From assembly GCA_012295275.1 (NCBI GenBank), contig CM022665.1, positions 29,196,946-29,260,945 of the forward strand: 64,000 nucleotides of DNA, given 5' to 3'. Position numbers and translations under genes: made by a program. A model generated the notes under the pieces. The model searched no databases. It saw only the letters and a list, made by a program, of their open reading frames with translations, and was not told where the DNA came from. The stretch is from Chrysomallon squamiferum (taxonomy: Eukaryota; Mollusca; Gastropoda; Neomphalida; Peltospiridae). The stretch's first letter is position 1, and every line of letters begins with the position of its first letter. Shown in pieces: positions 48,010-60,840 of this stretch.

Positions 48010-49864
48010 GGGGGGAGAGGGAATCAAGCATACTAATAATACAGTTTGAAAGTGATCAGTTTTATCTATTTTTTTGTGCTCATGCATCCATAATGTATGC
48101 TTGCATATAAAGTACAAAGTGAAAACTCCAAAGTAAATTTGAAGTGATCTACAGTCACAACTTGGAAGCGTTCTATCGGGACATTCGCTTAAACCTCCAA
48201 TCGCTGAAATGATATCATTCAGAATGTAGTCGCTCAAACATCAAAGAACCAGGTTTAACAAGCCAGTGCAAGATTAAAACACTCTAACAGCAAAGAATAA
48301 CATTTAATAAAGGAACTCTTGCTGCTTTAAAAACATGCTTCATCTCAATATGTACAGATTAAAACATTTAAAACATTTGAAACAAAGACTATCTTTTTCT
48401 ATGATTTTTAAATAGTAATTCTCAAAGATAAAATTGGTTGAAAGGATAAAATTATTTGAAACAACATGCAGATATATCAAATTATGTTCAGTAGCATCAT
48501 TCCCACCACCATATCAAGTCGAATCTATTCTAGATACATTTTATAAGTGTATAGCTGGGTATCAAACCTCTTATGTACTGTATATAATAGGCAATAGCAC
48601 TGGATTAAATATTATGGTTTAGCCAGAATTATTCGAGCTGTACCTGTAAAATCATTTAGACATACATGAAAGTAATTATATAATAAAATTCTATTATATC
48701 AGTAAAATAACAAAATACAAACAACACAGCATATGTATTTAAAACAAGATTCTATTTACCATTATCCTTTCCATTCAATGTTTACATTTCATAATATCTG
48801 ATACAGATAAACTGTAAATGTGTGGTTTACAAATGTTAATTACTATCTGTTTTTAATAGTAAAATAATAATATTTGGGGAAATAAAAGAACAACATAAGA
48901 AATGAGTAGACAAACAAAAAGTCAGAAGACTTTATTGTTAACAGCTACGTGCTTGTGGTACATGACAACAATATTCCATATCAAATTTAAATATTTAAAA
49001 CCTGATTACATTACCTTCTTAAAAGTATTCTTATAACTTGTCAAAATGCTTATTTATTGTTTGTATTACAATAACTTTACAATAAAAAATAAAAAACAAA
49101 AAATTTAATATATAAAAAGATGTAATACAGAAATGGAACAAAGTAACTTAATATTTAAAAAGAATTAAAAAAGATTTTTTTTTACAAAATAAACCAAATC
49201 TTAACTAACAGTTATTATTAATAATAATAATAATAATAATAACAAACATTTAAAAAAATAAACATTAGTAACTAAAACAAATTTTTTTTTTTAAAATCCA
49301 TTTTAAATAGCAAATAAAATAATAAAAAAAAACACACCACAATTAATGTTAATTTACATATTTTGCGTATAATTTCTGTATATACACTGAAGTATTAAGA
49401 GTTTTATAAGGGGTCAAACTGAACATTAAAAATAACTTACACGTTATCACAGTACATTCTTTACATGACCCCAAAACCAATGACCTGATACTCCATATCT
49501 AACTAAACAAAAGCAAATTTAACAAGCGAATAATAATAATAATAATAAATAATAATAACAAATTTTTATTTTAAAAAATCCACAAAAATGTATATATCTA
49601 TCCTAGCACTTTAAAATTCTGTCTCTTCTTTTTATTTTCTTCAAGTGAAAATAACACAACAGTTGTATAACCTTATTATTAATTCTTACATCATCATCTT
49701 CGGAATCAAGAGAAGTAATTTAATAACAGTTTAAAAAAAAAACTGTTATAATTAGCAATGATTAATCAAAATGTTATCCATCGCAAGAAGTCTGTTACTC
49801 TGAGGACACCTGATAACAAATATTGTCCTTCACAAATTCAATTTATTACAATACAATTGCACAA

Positions 49865-49892
49865 CAATAATAATAATAATAATAATAATAAC

Positions 49893-49922
<30 letters not shown>
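49865..49922. repeat. (AAT)n microsatellite
   Basis: About 19 AAT units with one AAC interruption. Confidence 0.96.
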
Positions 49923-49923
<1 letters not shown>

Positions 49924-51559
49924 GCAAATCCTATGTTATACAACATAGCTAAAGTTTAAAGATTTTTAACCAGCCATTGATTCTAAAGTCTTGTATCTAC
50001 TTCTTCTTCTTTAACATCTGGTAATAATGAAATAAGAATATAGTTGAAGTCAGGTCACACACACACCGCAAGCAAACCCTTAGCAACCTGGAAAAAAAAT
50101 ATGAAAAAGAATAACTTAATAATATGAATTACAAAAATTATCAATGAATATGAAACCAATAGGATTTATTTAATAAATTGCTGCCTATTTTTTTTTTTTT
50201 TTTTTTTTGTATATAAAGACATGTTACAATTTGTGTATCTGTGTGTGTTTGTGTGTGTGTGCGCACATTTAATTTCTATTATTTTCTTTCTTTTTAATGC
50301 TTAATGTTCTCTTTTATAAAAAAAAAAAATTCCTCATTAATCTGTAATTAATGATCCATAAATACAACAGATTATACACACGGAGCAAACTTACAAATAT
50401 CCAAGGCCCCACCCAAAGCTTGTTGATAAATAAACTGACAATAAACTTGTATTCAAGGATTAGCCTGATGACACATGAACTGGCTCCCATTTCAGTCAAT
50501 AAAACTTTGATACAGACACCATGGTCATGGTGTTCTGCAGACTGAAAATATGCACTGAAATACTTTCAAGTGATATAAACTCTTCAGAAAGGAGCTCAAA
50601 TTTTCCACATTTTGCATCAGTAATTTTGCATTAAAGTCAGGACAAAGGTGTGTATGGCTACATCCAACAGAGAAAATTCAATAAGTGACAAATTTCTGGA
50701 TGAAGAGTTATGATTTCTATGTGTGATGATTTATGATCTGATGAAGGCTGCTTGCCCTCTGTGACATACAAGGTATCACTTGACTGCCTGCATAGTACAC
50801 ACCAGCCTCTGTTTATTATCTACTTATTATCATGCTCACACCCAGCTAATGTCCTCACAAATTCTATTCAACAGTTTGAATTAGAAAAGGTAGTGAAGTA
50901 GCACATTAACAAGAGAGAAATATCAACAGGATTTCACATTCCATGTCAGGTTATAAACTGGATCTTTTAAAAATATCAGAATCCCAGTCTTGCTAGAGGT
51001 ACAGTCTGTTGTCGTAATCTTATTGTTAATGATGATGATGAGATTTAATTAAGATGAAATTATGAAATTACTGAATTTCAGATTCTCAGAAAAGCAAAGT
51101 CCTAGATACTCTGTCCCAAATTAAAATATTACTTGCCCAAATAACGATACAGATGCTAAGTTTAAATGTTAAATCAAATGCCTCAGAAATAAACATATAC
51201 CATGACATTTTAGATTCAATTAACTGTATCATTTAAAAATATAAACTGTTACTACAAGGACTGTGTGTCAGCTAATTAGAAAAAAACCCTATATAAATAC
51301 ATTCTGAATCTGAAGAAAACACACACCACATACTTCTGCATCAGATTTATTAGAAAATAAGGGTAATAGCTAAATATAAATTTTAAAACTCTGAATTCTG
51401 ATGTATACTGTTTGAAAATTTCTATTATCCAGATCCAGTTCATTTGTTTATCTGTTAAAACAATTATGTAAACAAGAATAGAACTTAAAACAAAGATTGA
51501 TACTGCATCCTTTTAATCTTTTTTTATCTCCCCATGAAGTTAACTATGGAACATAAAGA

Positions 51560-51562
<3 letters not shown>

Positions 51563-51613
<51 letters not shown>

Positions 51614-51614
51614 T
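51563..51614. repeat. (AAT)n microsatellite
   Basis: About 17 AAT units. Confidence 0.96.
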
Positions 51615-52421
51615 ATAATAAACCCAAAAAGATTTCAGTAAATGTTATACAATTTAAAATTTCATTACATCTGATGTTAATTTTCAGATACTTATTAATA
51701 CGTGTAGATTGCATCAGTGATAATAAATTTTAAACACGAAGTAGAATGAATGTTAATATTTAAAAGTGGCCACATGTGCAGTCCACATGCAACAAGCAAT
51801 AAACCTGTCTTCACTGTAATAAAAAACATACATACACTCCAAAAAAATATTTTAAAAATACACTGCAGGTGTGCATGTTTATTTGTCTGTCTGTTAAATG
51901 TAAATATATATATACATATATATGTATATGTGTATGTGTATGTATATGCATGTGAAAATGTGTATGTGTTTCCACATAATTCCTAGCTATTTAACCAATA
52001 TTTCATCAGCCCAACACCTGACATATCAAAATCTATTAAATGGTCACATAAAAATTCCACCGAAACATTTCAACAGGATCAGACAATCAGGGCCTGATTT
52101 GACATGTGCCTGGGAGATGAGACAGAACCTTACACAACCACTTCATATCACTTTGTGATAAATTCCTGCATCAAAAAAAAAAAATTCAAAAAAAAAAAAA
52201 TCACACAAACTACCACACAGACCATGCACGTGTTAAGGTGACCACCTTTCTTCTTGTTATCTCCGCCAATAATGGTGTTCATAAAAACGGGACACCTATT
52301 CCGTGTGAAAGGGCAATTGAAAGCAAATATGCACTTTATTCTATAGTAACAGAAATACTGCCACTTAAGTGGTATTATGCAGCCCCCACCTGGGCTACAT
52401 TATACCAAGGATCACAGGGCT

Positions 52422-52498
52422 GTAAAAAAAAAGAAAAAAAAAAAAAAAAAGAATAAAAAAAAAAAAGAAAGAAAGAAAGAAAGAAAGAAAAAAAGAGA
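52422..52498. repeat. Poly-A / (GAAA)n purine tract
   Basis: A-rich run that becomes five GAAA units and then AAAAAGAGAG. It lies directly after a repeat-free segment (52230-52420), the position expected of a retroposon tail, but no element was recognised. Confidence 0.9.
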
Positions 52499-53952
52499 GA
52501 AGATTTTTGTGGTTTTTCAAATCAACAGCATGAATGAATGGTGGAGTGGAGAGTCTCGGTGACAAGTGTCAATGACACACTGCATGGGCTAAGTGATTAG
52601 AGTCTATTGTAGCACAAATGAATGTCAACTGACACAAATGGCCACTTGATTCAAGTGAACACCTGGCCACAATGAGATAGAACAATCTTGTATTTCATTT
52701 GTCCTGATGAATGACTTATTTATACTGTAGAACTCAGAATGCCTTATCAGCTCATTCAGAGAAGACCAGATAATCTGCAGTCTGCAATAAATCTTGGTTT
52801 TAACCTGCAAACACCTGTTGAAGAGTTTTCATCACCATTTTGCATCACAGTGATTAATTAATTCAGTTGGGATGCATTTTTTATTTCACTTTCTTTTATT
52901 ATTATTATTTATTTATTTTTTTTTTTTTTTTTTTAATTATTATTATGTTATTACTTTTTTTAATAAGCATTATCACAATAAAGAACTTAATTATAAATTA
53001 TAAAAGTAAAATGAAAATGTAATGTTCGTATTAATTTTTTTTTTTAAAGTATGAAAAATAATAATAATAAATTATACTGTTATTACAAGTTTGGAAAAAT
53101 GTCTCAAATATATTCATTAAAATACTTTTTAAAATTTAATTTGATTGAATTAAATTTAATATTGATTTCAAATTTCTTTTCCTTTTCAAAACATGAATTT
53201 AAAAAAAAATTATACAAAAAAATAAATAAATAAAAGAAACAGCAATAAAAACAAAATTAATAATAAGAATAAAAAATAAAAGAAATAAAAACACAAAATC
53301 ATTTTAGGTATTTTATTTTCTGTAACATGCTCTCCAGATTATTTTCTTCTTCTTTATACTGAGATCTTTTTTCACCCCCTGCCAGTCTTATGTATTAAAT
53401 TGGTCTCTTTCAAGATTACTGTAATACATACACCGATATATATTTTTTTCTACACAGTGCATTGATATCAATTTAATCCCTAGATATTTGTAATCAATAA
53501 GTTACCATTTATGTCAGTACCTTATGTTTCCCAGATCATTAAATAACTGTAAACAATATCATGCATTCATGTCGAAGAAGAAAAAAATGTGGTTTTGTTT
53601 GAAACATATGTCCTTTGGTGGCCTGTTGTGACAATCTAATATGCACAATCACCGTTAAATATGAAAAGAACTAAACTGACTGTTTATTCAAGTATTAAAT
53701 TGATAGTCAGCATTTTGTATGAATTTAGTGTTTATTATACTAAATACTCAGTGGGTTTTTTATCAATGCTTCCACAAATCGTATTAAATTTTTTTCTTTA
53801 ATTAAAAAGAACAACATGTCATTTGCACATTACCCCATGTGTACTTGTAATTATTTAAATATATTTTTATACTCTTCAGAATGATTATTTTGTTTCTTGT
53901 GAACTTTTTTTGTTATTAATAAAGCACATCAATAAACTTATTTATATATATA

Positions 53953-53954
<2 letters not shown>

Positions 53955-53983
<29 letters not shown>
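53955..53983. repeat. (CA)n microsatellite
   Basis: About 14 CA units. Confidence 0.95.
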
Positions 53984-53986
<3 letters not shown>

Positions 53987-54228
53987 TTAAAAATGAGAGG
54001 TTGCTTTACAGTTATAAATACTTTCAAAATTGTAGACTGGAAAAATCACTGCATGGTACATGGTTCCTCAGTTTGTTGTGTAATTTTGTACATTACTGTC
54101 TACAAATTACATGTTTTTCCATTCAGTCTGAAGTGAGGACATAATAAGGCAGCAGATATCATTTCTTAATGCATTACCACATATTTTAATTTTGAATACT
54201 TTTATTATTGTTGTTGTTTTTGTTATTG

Positions 54229-54259
<31 letters not shown>

Positions 54260-55458
54260 ATAGCAAATACTTGTTACCAGGTCAAATAAGAAGTAAATCT
54301 AAAACATGTACTTAGGTATTTCTTTCATCCTATCTTATTCTTTAAGCCTTATTCAGCAGGCAGATGCAAGTATCAGTTCCTGGAGCTAATATAAGGAGGG
54401 TATGATAACAGCATATAGATAATAAGCTTAAATCCCTTGGACAGAATCTTACTGTATTAGACTGTGTGCCTAAAACTTTCCCCCAAAATGGACAATCAAA
54501 AGATTAGTGCTCATGTTATGACAAAAGAAAAAAGAATATATTCAGCTGTAAATAATCAATTTAGGTTTGAATTTTAATGTAACTTCAGAAAAGGTGAAAT
54601 TTAAAAATAAAAACAAAACCTTTCTAACTGTAATATTTCTAAATAATCACAATCTACAGTATGAATTAATTATTAAATTGTGATTAAATAAACTAATTTT
54701 GGTCCAAACATATTTATTTTAAACATTTGTATAATTAATGTTACATTTGATCATGATTTTAACATAACATTGTATATTATCTCTGCAAAAACTAGATATT
54801 CAAGTGGAAAACAGACTCACAATGACAGCTTAAATTGAAATTTATATCCCTATAAAATTTTAGCTCTTTGAAAAGAATTACAAATCTATTATATTGTTCA
54901 AAAAAGAAATGTCTGACATGACAAGGGAAATAACTGCAGATGCTAGGGACCACTAATGCATCTATTAATACATACCGTTACAGCATAAAAAAAAAAGTAT
55001 TCATGAAAATAATTAAAGAGAAACCAACAAAGTAAAGAATAAAACCAATACATTTTTTAAAAACTGTACCTTTGAACGACCTTTTACTTTATTTTATAAA
55101 ATAATAAGGTTAATAACCACAAAGAAATAAAATTTATTTTCAACTTTTTGAACTTAACAAATTCCAGTTAACAAATCAACTGCATAGTTAGATGAGCAGA
55201 AATTTAAATCAGTAGTTGGCAATAAAACTATCAAGGAAACTTATTATTTGTTACACTGTCAAAATACATAAGGAGATATAAATAATTCTACAATTAGAGA
55301 TTTTTAAAAATATAAATATTAATAACCGTTTCATCAAAGTTAGAACATAAAGTATTTAATAATTTTGTCAAACTATTAAAAAACAATTTTACCATTACAT
55401 AATTTGTTAAGTAACAATATTTATTCTAGAAATAGCTTTTTTTTTCTTTTCTTTTTTC

Positions 55459-55464
55459 TTTATT
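55459..55464 (-). terminator. Possible DNAJC4-like polyadenylation signal
   Basis: AATAAA on the minus strand about 31 bases after the stop codon. That is very close, so a longer 3' UTR ending elsewhere is also possible. Confidence 0.3.
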
Positions 55465-55494
55465 GTTTATACTGATTATTTACTTACTGAATCA

Positions 55495-55585
55495 TCATTC
55501 ATCATCATCAAAATTCTGAACTGTGTATCTGTTAAGTCTTGCTTTAGCCTTTAGTCGTTCCAGCTGTTCTATATTTCCATGGAGC
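55495..55585 (-). CDS. DNAJC4: DNAJC4-like exon 7: C-terminal helix
   Basis: Encodes KLHGNIEQLERLKAKARLNR... and an acidic end (NFDDDE), stop TGA. Acceptor TTCTTCAG. Confidence 0.88.
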
Positions 55586-58500
55586 CTGAAGAATAAAATA
55601 TGTTTGTCTTACACAACCATGATCAGATCTGTGCCCAGTGATATTTATTTTCTGAATTTGAGTACTGCTCCTAAACCAAGTTTTAAAACTTTGAATCATG
55701 ATAAGAAAAATTTAATTTTTTCAGTAGGTACAAAGGAAAAATTTATTACATGGAGGACATACAAAAGATCCCAATGTGAAAATGGTATTTCTGTGAGCTG
55801 ACAGTGGGTTGTTTTCTTATATATGTGACCTCAAAATAATGATACACAAATGTGTTAATGTGTTGTTAAATATTCACCAAAAATATGAAAATTTTAATAA
55901 ACAAAATAATGCAGTGATATGAATATTTGTATTTGTAGATCAACATAACACCAAGTTACTTTTCAACCATATATTCTAACATATTTTTACTGCATGTGAT
56001 TTCCAGTTTGATTTTAAATCTCTCAATACTATCGTTCTGAATAAGTGAAAAACATAGAACAGAGAACACTGTTTTACATCAGAAATCTATCTTGTACAGC
56101 ATGAACAGGTTAAGTTTTAATTTTAATAATAGATCTAAATCATACTTGGCATTTTCCTTTGCTGATTTATGGTATGCAGCAATTTTCTGATCCCTTGCAT
56201 TCAGCATGTCAGCATAGCTGGCACTGGTTTTGCTAAAAAGACACAAGTATAACTAAAAATTAACACGGATTCAGCATATAATCATTCTCAACAGAATGTG
56301 TTTTACATACATTTTATTTCAGAGTTAATTCATGTACCTGTATGATGCATTTTCTCACCTAACAAAAAGTATGAATTTTTCACTATATTAAGCAATCAGA
56401 TGTAAATTTGAACTTTACATCATCAACTATGTTCTTCCTTGATACAGCATAAACAATGATCGTATTTAGAAGTTTGAAAAACGTATTACTTATGAATGAA
56501 TGAGTATATATAACCATGGTTACATTAATAGTTACTATCATTTATTGCATAGAGAGGAAAGCATAGTATTAGTTATGTATGTACTTACTAAAATGTGTAG
56601 TAATGCAACAGTCCTCCGAACACCATAACTGCCAGACATCCCAAGACAATTTTTGAATTGGCTATTCTGTTCCAGCCTCGGACACCATAGTAACCACGCT
56701 GCTCTGCTTGCTGTTCATAATATTTATCTTTTGACTGATCTCTCCAGTGCCACAGGGTTTCATCCCAGTAAAACTGTCCTTCTTCAGATCTGACATTAAA
56801 AAAAAAAACACTATTAATAACGTCTGTCAGAAACAAAAGTTAAAACTAAAAATAACTATATTGTAGTAATAACAAAAATTAAAAACAATCAGTAAAAGTT
56901 TACCTTTGTAATTAAATTATAAAAAAAAAATTATTAATGGCCTTACTTTTAATTATCTAACTTTAAAATATTTTAATTTTACTAATCTGACTGACATGAA
57001 TATTATTTTTTAAAACTCAAAGTAAGCTTTTAATAGATTAATTCCTCAACAACTGAAAATGACAATGTATACCAATAAAAACCTGTAAAACTTCCTATGG
57101 TCTTTATTAATCTGAGTTCCACTGCTGAAATCTCAGAAAGGTTATAATATTATAATCTAACTCTACTGCACTAACATAAGGGAAAAACGTTAAAAAAAAA
57201 AACTTTAAACAAATATTTAATTCAGAAAAAGATGGTCCCAAATATTTTTTTTTTCGTCTTGTTACTGGTATTTCAGTTATCAAAAACAGTCTTGAAAAAA
57301 TCGACAAAAAAAATGAAGCAGCATACCCAGCTCCAGTCCCAGGACGGTTTGAAGATCCGTATGTGTGTGATCCAACTGAGGATGATTCCTGGTATCTTTG
57401 TCTAACTCGAGATGCTAGACTCAGATCATAATCTCTCCGATTCGATGGCTTTATCAGGGTAGAATATGCTTCATTTACTTTTACAAACTTCTCGTGATTT
57501 TTAGGATCCTTATTTATATCTGGATGTAACTGAAAAGAAGTTATACAGTCATTAAATTAATAAAATTAAAATAAGTTTTAAATATTATATTCATAATAAA
57601 TGCGGCATTAAAAGATAAAAAGTAAGTGTAAATAACAGAAATTCAATTGTTTCTGTTTTTCTAAACTAAAATTGTAAGCGGCATTTCATAATTTATTTTT
57701 TAACGCTTAATTTTGCAAATACTTAGTAACAAATCTGTAAACAATGAAGATTATTTCTGTTGTTAATCATACCTCTTTTGAAAGTTTAATGAATCTCTGT
57801 CTTATTTCTTTTGATGTGGCATCTCTTTCTAAACCAAGAACTTCATAATGTGTCCGTGAACAACATCTGAAAATAATAACAATAATAATATAAAGTAACA
57901 AAATAATTTAAGCATTTGAAAATGTTCAGGGCTGAAATTTTACCATGTGAAATAAAAGAGAAAATAACAAATATAAAAGTTATGGAATTTTTACAACCAA
58001 TCTGTTACATGTTTGAATTTAAATAAATTATTCCATTATTCATAACAATTTTGTGTTTTGACATAGGATTACAACAAAAGAGAAGGACACACACAGACAT
58101 CATGAAGTAGGATTAAGTACCACAAAATGCAGTTAAATTTATTTTCACATAGCTGATCAGATCCTCTAGCTAACACTAATAAGATAGATCAAACTGAAAT
58201 TTTCATCTCTTATTTCAGAAAATGTTTATTCAGACTGTGAGATATATAAGAAAATGGTCCAGCTAACAGAAAGCATTTCTCAAAGACTCATCCTACACAT
58301 TCAGATATACATGACCAGAGGTTCAAATATACTGTGATACACTAAAAAACGAAGCATGGGACTGAGCCACAATTAACATTCAATGAAGTTTTCACAAAGA
58401 AAACAAACATAGCAATATTCTGTTACCTTTTTTGCTGAAAATTCAGCAGATGTTTGTCTTGGTTTTTGTCTAATTCAGTGAAAAGCTGAAAATATGGCAT
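55495..58500 (-). CDS. DNAJC4: DNAJC4-like membrane J-domain co-chaperone (six coding exons)
   Basis: Spliced CDS complement(join(55495..55585,56146..56232,56589..56789,57327..57529,57773..57866,58427..58500)), 750 nt, 249 residues, all phases agree. The J domain spans about 30-91: HYEVLGLERDATSKEIRQRF, the catalytic HPD at 58-60 that stimulates Hsp70 ATPase, then FVKVNEAYSTL and RRDYD. A Ser/Gly-rich linker is followed by WDETLWHWRDQ, one hydrophobic membrane segment (171-190, IVLGCLAVMVFGGLLHYY) and a charged C-terminal region (YADMLNARDQKIAAYHKSAK). From memory this order, including the GxxLHYxxF end of the membrane segment and the following MDEKDRIITAFYNEAR-like helix, matches vertebrate DNAJC4 (about 240 residues). 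The client and organelle are not shown by sequence. The chosen ATG is the first in frame: a TGA lies upstream in the probable 5' UTR exon. Confidence 0.85.
56146..56232 (-). CDS. DNAJC4: DNAJC4-like exon 6
   Basis: 87 nt, phase 2-2, encoding KTSASYADMLNARDQKIAAY and following charged residues. Acceptor TCTTTTTAG, donor GTATGA. Confidence 0.88.
56589..56789 (-). CDS. DNAJC4: DNAJC4-like exon 5: Trp-rich motif and membrane segment
   Basis: Residues 124-190, with GQFYWDETLWHWRDQ and the single hydrophobic helix. The frame reaches TAG if unspliced; a GTAAGT donor inside that stop keeps it open. Confidence 0.92.
57327..57529 (-). CDS. DNAJC4: DNAJC4-like exon 4: HPD loop, helices III-IV, linker
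   Basis: Begins LHPDINKDPKNHEKF and ends in a Ser/Gly-rich linker (QESSSVGSHTYGSSNRPGTG). Acceptor CTTTTCAG, donor GTATGC, phase 0 to 2. Confidence 0.92.
57773..57866 (-). CDS. DNAJC4: DNAJC4-like exon 3: J-domain helices I-II
   Basis: Residues 25-56, ending in FIKLSKE directly before the HPD of the next exon. Acceptor ATTTTCAG, donor GTATGA. Confidence 0.9.
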
Positions 58501-58519
58501 AACTCTGATCAAGATGTAC
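58427..58519 (-). CDS. DNAJC4: DNAJC4-like exon 2: start codon and N-terminus
   Basis: Coding from the ATG at 58500-58498 (MPYFQLFTELDKNQDKHLL...), ending in phase 2 at AAAAAG|GTAACA. The 19 bases above the ATG, to the acceptor CTTCACAG, are 5' UTR. Confidence 0.75.
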
Positions 58520-58627
58520 CTGTGAAGTAAAATGAAAAAAACTTAAAATAAAAATCGGGCATTTTAAAGTAGATGAACATTTTGGTCTCATCCACACTCA
58601 GTATGTGGTACTGTGCATGTGTCTAAA

Positions 58628-58677
<50 letters not shown>

Positions 58678-58706
58678 TTGTTTTTCTTCTTCTTCTTCTT
58701 CTTCTT

Positions 58707-58765
<59 letters not shown>

Positions 58766-60721
58766 ATATCTAAAGCAATTTTTAAAGGAAATACTTTTGC
58801 TAAAAGGTGATGAAACTCAAAAGCATATATATATATATAAAAATACTTCCTTAATATACCACAGATCAGCCAAGGGGGCAAAATAATCTTTCTTTAATTA
58901 ATTTTAACCCATGGTGAAGTTTAAGTCAGCTTCATTTTTCTTTTTTCTTTGGTTATTTCTGTTAAATTATATTTGTTAATAAATCACTGAAGGTAAGCAA
59001 AATATTCTATTGTTGTTCTGATTAGAGACTGACATTACCACAGTTCTTGTATTCCAATTAAATTAATTAAGAAGGACATGATAAATTACTATACATAATT
59101 ACATGTACAGTAAAGATTACAGTTCACAAAAGCTATTCAAGTCTGAGTCCAAGACTCAAGGTAGAAGGATACAAGTAATCAGAAACAAAATAAAACTTTT
59201 ATTTAATAATTTTACTACTTATGAGGCATGAGGTCATATAAAATGTTTAGTTAAAGACTGTTTTATTAGAAGCAAAACAATGATGCACACGTTACATGTA
59301 GCTGTTTAATTTTATGTTCTTGACAAAGGCTTGGTTATGTCGTATTCTCTCATTTCTCTTTCATAAAATCTCACTTTGCCCTAATGTGTCTAGAGGGAGA
59401 AGTCATTTCTCTATACTTTTCTAGCCTTGCTTGAATCCTGATCCGTCCTTAGTTTTGTTTTATTATGTTGTTTCTCTGAGAGATTTTTCATAATTGATGT
59501 TTTATAAATGTAATAAAGGCAGCAAGTAAATAATGGTAACTTTTTCATTTTCTTATTTTTATTTTAGAAATTTAGTAAACAGTTGTTGTTGTTTTTTTTG
59601 GTTGGGTGTAATTTGTTTTTATTACAATTATCATTATTGTTATTGTTGTTTTTAACCATTGTTTTCACTACTCTAAATAACGGGGTTCATTATTTTGTTT
59701 TCAGTTTGTTTTTTTCAACTCAAATTTGAATTTTTCCAAATTCTGTTTTCACATATGTAATTCATGGCAAATTCAGCTGTTAGAAAATAGAAGTTTTGCT
59801 TTATAATAAACATTAAGAAACAATAACAGCTGTGATATATTTTAAAGTAATTAACAACTTGGATATTTCAGACTGTTTATAATATCAAGGCTGAAATCAT
59901 ATAAACAAATTCTTAAATATACATACAAATTATATTAATACTGCTGTAGATTTAGGTATCTAAGAAAGTTGATGGTTAATTTCCAAAATGATAATGGCCA
60001 ATGAAAATATTTTATACCTATAACAACAAAAGAAAATCTGTTAAAATATATTATAAACAAATCTGACAGAAAATATGTTGGGTGTAAAAATCTTGAAAAT
60101 GGGAGAACTGGATATTTGTTCATTTCATCATAAAAAATATTCAATAATTACATAATCACAACAATCTAAATTAATAAGGAATTATAAAATTTGTAACAAA
60201 TGAAATGACATAACATTTTGTAAGAGACTAAGCGAGTAAATTGCCACACATATTACATCATCACACAGATAATCATTATCATGATCATCTTGTGTATGCT
60301 GATAATAATTATGTTTTGATACGTTGAGAAAACATTTTGAAATCATTTAATTCAATTAATAAATAAGATTATTCTTGTCTGTGGCTTAGTACATAAATTC
60401 TTAATCAGGTTGATGAATCGTTGAGTGAATGTCACCATTCATAAGTGTGAAATATCATTAAATCTCTGTTTCTGTTACATTTCCATCATATTTCTTAACA
60501 AAATGGTTTAAGTTATAAAGTTATATCTGAAACAATGATAACTGATACAATTTAACTTAAATAAAATAAAAACGTGCAAAAAGACTCAACATTCAAAAGA
60601 AGTTATCTGCCCTTGACATTCTCACTAAAGTCATGCTTTAGCGCAGTTTAGGTTAACTGTGATTTTCTAAGAATATTATTTGTATCAGAAGAAAAACAAT
60701 GTAACAAAAATTGTACATTAC
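58520..60721 (-). other. DNAJC4-like intron 1 (2.2 kb)
   Basis: Bounded by the donor CAGAG|GTAATG at 60722/60721 and the exon 2 acceptor. Holds the compound triplet repeat at 58629-58764; otherwise unremarkable AT-rich DNA. Confidence 0.55.
58629..58764. repeat. Compound triplet repeat (GTT)16 (CTT)17 (ATT)10
   Basis: Three pure triplet blocks almost directly joined: GTT 58629-58676, CTT 58684-58736, ATT 58735-58764. On the transcribed sense (minus) strand they read AAT, AAG/GAA and AAC. Confidence 0.97.
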
Positions 60722-60840
60722 CTCTGTTTTCACAAATGAAATTACATAACATGACAAATATATCCACATCGACTTCGATGTGACTCGAAAGAATCTCCTT
60801 GTCAGATGTTTGTCCTCACAGTAGCCGACTTTCGTTTTTT
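60722..60840 (-). other. Probable non-coding exon 1 of the DNAJC4-like gene
   Basis: A good donor (CAGAG|GTAATG) ends a locally GC-richer stretch. In frame with the downstream ATG it carries a TGA, so it would be 5' UTR. The upper boundary (start of transcription) is a guess. An 18-base palindrome CACATCGA-CT-TCGATGTG sits inside it (60765-60782). Confidence 0.4.

Larger units (their letters stand above)
41872..55400. other. Long intergenic region between SMOC-like and DNAJC4-like genes
   Basis: No supported gene in 13.5 kb. Holds a 38-bp tandem duplication (42942-43019), many AAT/TTA arrays, poly-T runs near 46093 and 47983, a purine/poly-A stretch 52422-52498 and (CA)n 53955-53983. Repeat-poor, GC-richer blocks at 44380-44530, 46140-46560, 46740-47040 and 50350-52850 have no recognisable frame. 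Part of 48930-55400 could be untranslated sequence of a minus-strand transcript. Confidence 0.6.
55586..58426 (-). other. DNAJC4-like introns between coding exons
   Basis: Introns 55586-56145, 56233-56588, 56790-57326, 57530-57772 and 57867-58426. All are short AT-rich introns with no long microsatellite and no other feature, in contrast to the SMOC-like gene. Confidence 0.75.

Noticed and set aside
52643-52657. 15-bp palindrome CACTTGATTCAAGTG
   Set aside because: Isolated, no flanking structure or gene nearby; short palindromes of this size are not informative here.
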